A stretch of 64,000 nt of DNA, from the NCBI RefSeq assembly GCF_029784155.1, contig NC_073692.1, forward strand, positions 373,740,813 through 373,804,812. The letters run 5' to 3'. The notes under the pieces are model-generated. The model worked only from the letters and a program-made list of their open reading frames with translations, searched no databases and was not told the origin of the DNA. The first letter of the stretch is position 1. Every line of letters starts with the position of its first letter. The stretch comes from Uranotaenia lowii. Taxonomy: Eukaryota > Arthropoda > Insecta > Diptera > Culicidae. Both the position numbers and the translations under genes were made by a program. This document shows, piece by piece, positions 57,969 to 64,000 of this stretch.

Positions 57969-58967
57969 AAGAAAAAAATATTGGTTCCACCAGTAAGTTT
58001 AAATTTTACAAAGCATGCGATATTCACCCTAATAAGAAAAAAGGCTAAGCTGCTACAAATTTTGTTTTGAAAAATCTTTGAAAACGTTTGAAAATTTAAA
58101 GTTTTTGATGTATTTGTCATGTCGTTACGCATGAAACATCTATTGCTTTGATCGAATTGAATTTTTTATTATTTAAATCAAAAATGTTTTTTAAGAAAAA
58201 GCATGAGGGCAAACATGTTTCGAGATTCGAATATTGCTAGAAATAATCACAAAACCAAAAATGCACAATAAATAAGCAAATTGATTTCTTGAACCGTTTC
58301 TTTATCATCACACAAACTTGAAAAAAATATTAATTTAACTAACACGATTTAAAATAAATAAGAATCTAAGATTCAAATCAATGATTTTTTCCCGGTAAGT
58401 TGTTAAAAACTATTCAAAATTATAACTGTCATTCTGACCAACAAGTTTGAAGTCAATATTTTCGAAACACCAGAAAACAAATGCGAATTAAAATTTTGAG
58501 TAAAACCAGAATTTTAAAGGTCGGAAGTAGGGTTTTGAAATTCAAATTTAGCCAAATATAATTGTTTTACCAAAAATATACAATTAATTAGAGAAATTGA
58601 TTTCTTTACCATTTTCTTACTTTTGATTATCTCATGAAGAATAAATTTAACTGATAAAATAAATTAATATTTTCAAAACAACTAGTATGAATGTTTCAAA
58701 TCAACACTTTTTCCACTAGGAATTCGCATAAAAATATATTTAAAGCAGGCTAGGTTTCAAATTTGAAATCAATATTTCCGGAACACCAGAAAAATAATGC
58801 AAATAAAAATTTCAAACGATGCTTCGGACAAAAGAATTAATGCACAGAAAAATACATAAAATATAAAACCAGTTTCACCTTGATTCAAAATTGTTAGAAA
58901 AATTTTGATGACTACTTTTTGTTATTCTTCTTATTTTAGGATTGTTAAAAGAAATGCCACTGTAGTA
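57969..58967. other. Unassigned region with diverged duplication
   Basis: No gene recognised. Segments near 58240-58510 and 58555-58830 resemble each other at an offset of about 325 bp (words AAATTGATTTCTT and AACACCAGAAAA recur in the same order). Likely an old tandem duplication. Confidence 0.45.
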
Positions 58968-59863
58968 CCGTCATCCGGGGAAAGATTGATCACTTTTTTC
59001 AATATTTTTCGAATATTTTTTTCTGTTAAGGGGAATGTGGCATGTTTCCTATGAACGGAAAAAATGGCTGCACAAATTTATTTAAAAATCAATTTCGTCT
59101 CTTTTTAGATTTTCATGCTGGGATAACATTGATCAGTCTCTATTTTAACTGTTTTAACGAATTTTCTTTATCATAAAGGATAAAAAGCACCTTCTGAATT
59201 TCTGTGTTTCTCGGTTAAGATTTCTTTGCGATCCAAAAAAAGCAAAATCGCGATCCTGAATGTGTTAAGGCCGAACAACAATTAATATCGAAAGACGGAC
59301 AATGATGCTGCATAAATTAAGGGGCTAAATTTTATAACAATACAAATAAAATGTTGAATGCAAAAACAAATGAAATTTTTCCTTCATTCCATTGGCTAGG
59401 CCCTCGCAGTATTCCCCTTAAAATTTTTTCTTCAAACTTTACCATTTGATAGGGTTTCTGAAGTTTTGACCTAGACTGGCTTTCTCTCGGAAAATTTATT
59501 TTATTTTTTAAATATCAAAATTTACCCTAAAAATACAACAAAAACAACACCATAACTATACATTTACTAAAAAACAAAGTTGAACTCTCACATAAATCAC
59601 GCTGTTTGCTTCTAGATGCCTTGATTTCATCAGGAAGGGTGTTTGTTTGCGAGCCTTCGAAAAAATGTAGATATTTCGAGCTTTTGAAATTCAATTTTTA
59701 CTTAAATTTGGAATTAGAAAAAAAACAAAACAAGATTTTTTCAATTTAAAACGAAGAAAAAATTTGAGATATTTAAACCTTAGGCATAGTTATTGATGAA
59801 TATCTGGAAAAATTTCATGTTGATCAAAATTACCCCGTTGATCAATGTTACCCTTTTTTGCGG
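58968..59863. mobile_element. TA-flanked miniature DNA element, copy 2
   Basis: An 896-bp relative of 16251-17051 in the same orientation, flanked by TA (58966-58967 and 59864-59865). Ends CCGTCATCCGGGGAAAG and CCGCAAAAAAGGGTAAC. Shared inner words include CACTTTTTTCAATATTTTTC-like sequence near the left end and TCATCAGGAAGG with TGTTTGTTTGCGAGCCTT near the right. It has about 90 bp more than copy 1. Confidence 0.8.
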
Positions 59864-59865
59864 TA

Positions 59866-60777
59866 TCTTGAATTTGAAAAAAAAATTGATCATGATTTAA
59901 AATGTGAGATTTCGATTTAGAAAAAACAACCATTAGGAGATTTAATTCAATAATTAAAAGGTATTTGAATATTATTTGATTAAAGGAAGAAAATAGTTAA
60001 TTTTATTCCTAGATTGTCAGTATCAAAGTCAAAGATCAAACGCTCTTCTATATTGAAATTCTTCCAGTTGTTATAAGATAAGGCTGAAAAAGTTCCGAAG
60101 CTCAAAATAGTAACTTTATATCATAATTGTACAACATGTTCAATTAATCTGACCAATTACAGAATGGGAAATGATCAATAAGAATATGATGAAGTAAAAT
60201 ATTTTTTGTAAATTTTGAAATCACAAAGATAATACAAACTTAGTTAACATTGCGCATTAAAATTTCACTTTGTTGCTACTTCGAATGCTTTTTCGAACTT
60301 TCACATAATCCACTATTGAAAAAACATGGTTGAAAATGAAAATTAAGGAAAGATTTTCAAATTTTAATTTTTAAGCTCTTAATATATTGGATCCTGGAAA
60401 AGACCGAAGATGAATGCCATGTATTTCTTACCAAAAATCATAGTTTGAAAGACTTCTAAGAAGTTGATGTTTTGAGACAAATTAAAAAAAAAATCTTGAA
60501 AATCATATAGTTTGACTTTAAAATCGGTTAAATTATTTGAAAATTAAGACACATTTTAAAAACTTTTTAATCAAATTGAGATGATAATTCAAAGGAATGG
60601 CAATTTGGTTTCTATGATTAGTTTGATTTGATAAATTTAAGCATCCTTTTCAAATCTTTTGTCAAATTTTGTCAATCACTTTGCGTTTTGGTGTATGAAG
60701 TTTATTAGCTTTAAAATTTATCAGTTTTGAATTTGTTTATTTTACCTATTTAATGGTATAATATTTATTAGATGATT
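59866..60777. other. Unassigned AT-rich region
   Basis: About 900 bp, very AT-rich, without a gene or repeat that I can see. Confidence 0.5.
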
Positions 60778-60785
60778 ATGTATGG

Positions 60786-61508
60786 CAGTGTCCGGCACAA
60801 AAATGCTAATCCGCTAATCGCTAATTAGTCCGCTAACTTTCGGTTAGCGAATTAATTTTCACGCTATATTTTTCTTTAGCTAGCGGATAAGAATGTTCCG
60901 CTAATTTTTAGTTCCGCTAACTGAAGAACGCTAACTCTTTGAAGTGTTAATTTGGCCATAGACTTAAAGATCATAAATTCGGCATCATTCAGATTTGAAA
61001 TTTTGAATCCGATCAGGTATTTAAATTTTCTTTAAATATTTATTTCAGAAACTATTCGATTTCGATTTTGACTGGAATCATAGAAATGAGCGTCTTTTTT
61101 AATTGTCTTCACCTCAATTTATGTCTTAAGCATAAGCCTTCTTTGAATTTAACAGAAATGAAAAAGTTGTAAGAAATTGAAATTTCCAGAACAAAATAAG
61201 TGTATTAATGTCAAAAAAATGAAAAACTGTTTCGGACAAACCAAAACATCTTCCTATAGAGAATCTTTACATTAACTGATGTAAAAAAAAATTAATAAAC
61301 GGGTGAATATTTTGAAAAATTTTATGCTATTTTTTCCTTTTACTTTCCACCAAATACGCTAACTAAAACTAAAAGTGGACTGACGCATTATTATAGATCG
61401 TTAACTTTTACGCAACATTTAGCGGCTTTAATTAGCGATCGCTAACTTTGACCGAGATAGCGATCTTATTAGCGCCGCTAACTTTCCAGTTAGCGATGCC
61501 GAACACTG
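60786..61508. mobile_element. hAT miniature element (GCTAAC-rich)
   Basis: A 723-bp element flanked by the perfect 8-bp duplication ATGTATGG (60778-60785 and 61509-61516). Ends are CAGTGTCCGGCA and CAGTGTTCGGCA, differing in one base. CAGTG ends with an 8-bp duplication define hAT. Both sides carry many short CGCTAAC/GTTAGCG words (more than ten), the pattern of subterminal transposase-binding repeats. No coding sequence. Confidence 0.9.
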
Positions 61509-61516
61509 ATGTATGG

Positions 61517-63346
61517 TCTAAAAAAGTTAAATTCCACAGTATTTAAAAATTTGGAAAGATATTATTACAAATAATTCTTACATTACTTAATAATGTTTAA
61601 AATATTTAATTCTTTAACGAATTTCGTGCAAACATGCAAAACGATTGGGCTTTTACTTTGAAAAATAATAAAATTCAATTGAGTTTAAAATTTTATGAAA
61701 AATGGGAAAAAGTATAAAAAAATTAAAACCTTTATAACTTTTTTCGCACAATTCAAAACTACTTGAAGTCTTGAGGAAATATGAAAATTGATCCAATTTA
61801 TTTACTACAACATGTTATGTTTTTTTTCTTTATAGACAAAATATGTGCATACATTAAAGGTATCTTGATTCAGGATCAGGTTAGTTTTTATGATTTCAGC
61901 TAGTAGAATTTTTTACCCCTGAATGTATGCAGCGCTCTCATGCTTATTCTTGAAAAAAAAAATTGTGACAGAAAAAAATGTAAAATTTGATTCGAACAAG
62001 ACCAAAAATTACGGAAACTGGTGATTTAAGAATAATGACGTCATAAATATATCTAAACTATAAATTTTCAAACTTTTTGATTTGATTTTTCTTTTAAAAC
62101 CAAGTTTGTTGCAACTTACCCCTTTTTTTACTAGGGTTGCAAGTTTTTGGAAATTTCAAAATGACGGGTAAAACAAATAATTTTCCGGATTACGTCAACT
62201 TGATGAACCATCAACCTTCAAACTTTTGATGTTCAAGCGGTATGATTATCTGTACATATTAAGTTATGAGAAACTATTGTTTTTAAAAAGTGTTGCATGA
62301 TGCTCCAGTTGACAGAACTTATAAATGGTTAAAAATCGAGTAATGAAATCTTCATTTGCATTTGCTTCGAATAAATTTCTCCTATCGCATGGAAGTCTTC
62401 AAAGTTGCTGCAAGTATGTCATAACAAAATGTTTTCCAGAAGCTAAAATCTAATAGAGGTTGGTTTCAGATTTTCAGATTCTAGAACAATCAACCATTTA
62501 TTTTACTCCTTACCATCATCATTTTGAATACAGTGTCCTCTGGAAATCGTTTCGAGCTGCAAATCGACAATAGTATATTTTCCATCTATTCTTATAACAT
62601 TGCTCAACTTTGAAACTTGTGATACACGCAAAATAAAAAAAAAATGTTAAAATTTACTGAGAAGCAGAGGTGATTATTTTCCCCCCAGAATGAGGACTTT
62701 AAAGTTTCTCACATCGTGAGATATGTTTTTTAGAAATTTTGATTTTCATAAAAATTAAAAAAAAAATTGAGCAAAAAACTTAACCCAGTATGAAGAATGC
62801 ATCTGCCAACTTTTGGTGTAAAAATGTTTTTTGGACAGTCACCAATTTTGTCAAATTTAATATTTTTATCAGTATTCGGTTATCAGTCGGCTAATCAAAG
62901 ATTCACCTTTCAAAACTCGTTTCCGTAAACTGGATACTGATTGTTTTGCATCACCGTTCGTTAACATTGAAATTTCATCCATCCAAATATTAATTTTGAT
63001 AATTTTAGCTAGTAGAACTTTTTGTAGAATTTTTACCCTTTAATGTATGCTGCACCCTTATGCTTTTTCTTTAAAAACATTTCAGACATAAATAGCTAAA
63101 TAAATTTTTTTAACGTTTTCATTTGATTTTTCATTAAAAACTAAAGTTTGTCGCGACTCACCCCGATTTCTTAGTAGGGTGAAAATCGCATGTTTTTGTG
63201 AATTTGTAAATATCTGGTGTGCGATGAAACCAATAACTTTTCTGACTTTAATTAGTCGATCTGATGTCCCATCAGCCTTAAAACTTCTGATCTGAATGCG
63301 GTATGATTATCAGTGGACATCAAGTTTTTAGGAGGTATGTCTTCAG
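61517..63346. other. Unassigned region with diverged direct duplication
   Basis: No gene. The part 61890-62270 resembles 62995-63330 at an offset of about 1.07-1.1 kb: AGCTAGTAGAA, GAATGTATGC or TAATGTATGC, CTAGGGTTGCAAG against GTAGGGTGAAAAT, and GCGGTATGATTATC recur in the same order. The second copy is strongly diverged. Confidence 0.5.
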
Positions 63347-63347
63347 A

Positions 63348-63470
63348 CATTGAAAATCAATTCAACTGACATCACTGCTAGTGTCTATTGAAGAACTGCT
63401 TGAAAAGTAGTGATGGAATTCCTTGCTAGTCACAAGCAGTGATGTCAGTTGAGTTGATTGATTTTCAATG
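63348..63470. repeat. Small hairpin element
   Basis: Arms 63348-63379 (starting CATTGAAAATCAA, ending CTGACATCACTGCT) and 63435-63470 are inverted repeats, one arm with four extra bases, around a loop of about 55 bases. It resembles a tiny foldback or a miniature element; no duplication at its borders was identified. Confidence 0.75.
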
Positions 63471-63739
63471 ACTATGACCCTAATATGATACGAAGAACTT
63501 ATGGTCTTTGACAAAGTTGTTTAGCGATAAAATTTCTTTGGAGAATTTAAAAATTGGCACAAATCCCATAACCACAGATCGGATCCACAGAAAAAAAAAC
63601 AACAATGATGTTGATTTTTAAAGAACAAACATAACAGTTCAAATGAACTCATGCAAACGTTACTAGAAAATCCTGCAAAAAATCAAGGCTTAGTTTTGAA
63701 CCCAAAACAAGCTTTTAAGACCCTAGGGTCAAGGTTGCC

Positions 63740-63850
63740 GATATCACAGAAAAATCTATAATATCACAGAATTTTGAGCAAATTTTCATCACAGAATCTG
63801 TGTCACAGAACACAGAATTTTGAAAAATTCACAGATTTCACAGAATTTTT
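63740..63850. repeat. Short irregular TCACAGAAT repeats
   Basis: About eight irregular copies of TCACAGAA(T) within 110 bp. The unit resembles the 10-bp satellite unit ACAGAAAATT at 22900-27345 in its ACAGAA core, but spacing is irregular. Confidence 0.6.
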
Positions 63851-64000
63851 GAGTTTTGAAAGGATTTCCTAAATTATATATTTTTTGGCCAATGCAAAAT
63901 TTTGATTTTTACTATGTCATTCAGTAAAGTTTTATAAGATTGGTAATTTTAATTGATTTTACTCAACTTTAATGTAAAAAAGACAAAATTTATCATGACA

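Noticed and set aside
57516..58132. Minus-strand frames rich in Met-Ser-His-Val-Ser
   Set aside because: Translation of the 7-bp satellite.

Overview
The window looks like intergenic or heterochromatin-like DNA of an insect, most probably a mosquito (Culicidae). It is AT-rich. I could not recognise one convincing host protein-coding gene, rRNA or functional tRNA. Almost everything that can be named is a transposable element or a tandem repeat. The mosquito assignment rests on the company of element types: three Tc1/mariner-superfamily relics whose transposase spacing fits the DD37E (ITmD37E) group described from mosquitoes, a Juan-like Jockey element, an RTE-type LINE, a Penelope-like element, and many TA-, TTAA- and 8-bp-duplicating miniature elements. 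Species is not determinable by eye.

Layout. 1-7 kb is mostly unassigned, with a 5'-truncated LINE 3' end (3147-3560, minus). 7.05-10.28 kb is a Penelope-like retroelement on the minus strand, with a reverse transcriptase (RT), a GIY-YIG-type domain, one frameshift, and a degenerate hammerhead-ribozyme core. 11.54-12.45 kb is a 9-bp satellite of about 100 units, open in all frames. 16.25-20.65 kb holds a TA-flanked miniature element, a decayed RTE-type LINE, a LINE tail nested in the RTE 3' end, and a DD37E transposase relic. 22.7-27.35 kb is a 10-bp satellite (ACAGAAAATT) with signs of higher-order duplication.

30.5-41.0 kb holds two further DD37E copies with different, complementary deletions, an hAT-like miniature element, and a 3.7-kb element with about 590-bp terminal inverted repeats that itself carries a 1.15-kb retroposon bounded by a perfect 24-bp target duplication. 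42.6-45.3 kb is a non-autonomous Helitron followed head-to-tail by what looks like a second Helitron 5' end with 120-145-bp internal tandem repeats.

46.79-55.83 kb is a nested structure. A TA-flanked miniature element with long inverted repeats was split by a nearly intact Juan-like Jockey element (15-bp target duplication). That Jockey was in turn hit by a 2.18-kb TTAA-flanked piggyBac-like element in ORF2 and a 1.33-kb inverted-repeat element in ORF1. Removing both inserts leaves a Jockey of about 4.5 kb, the usual family length. The TTAA element carries a tRNA-derived SINE-like segment and seven copies of a GTGCACCCATGG-type motif arranged in two opposed clusters.

56-64 kb holds more miniature elements (56175-57236, 58968-59863, 60786-61508), a 7-bp satellite, diverged duplications and a hairpin element.

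The genes do not form a pathway; the autonomous classes (Jockey, RTE, Penelope-like, DD37E) are all disabled here, while the non-autonomous ones depend on enzymes encoded elsewhere. No tool was run: boundaries come from reading terminal repeats and target duplications by eye, and family names for non-coding elements are inferences from termini.
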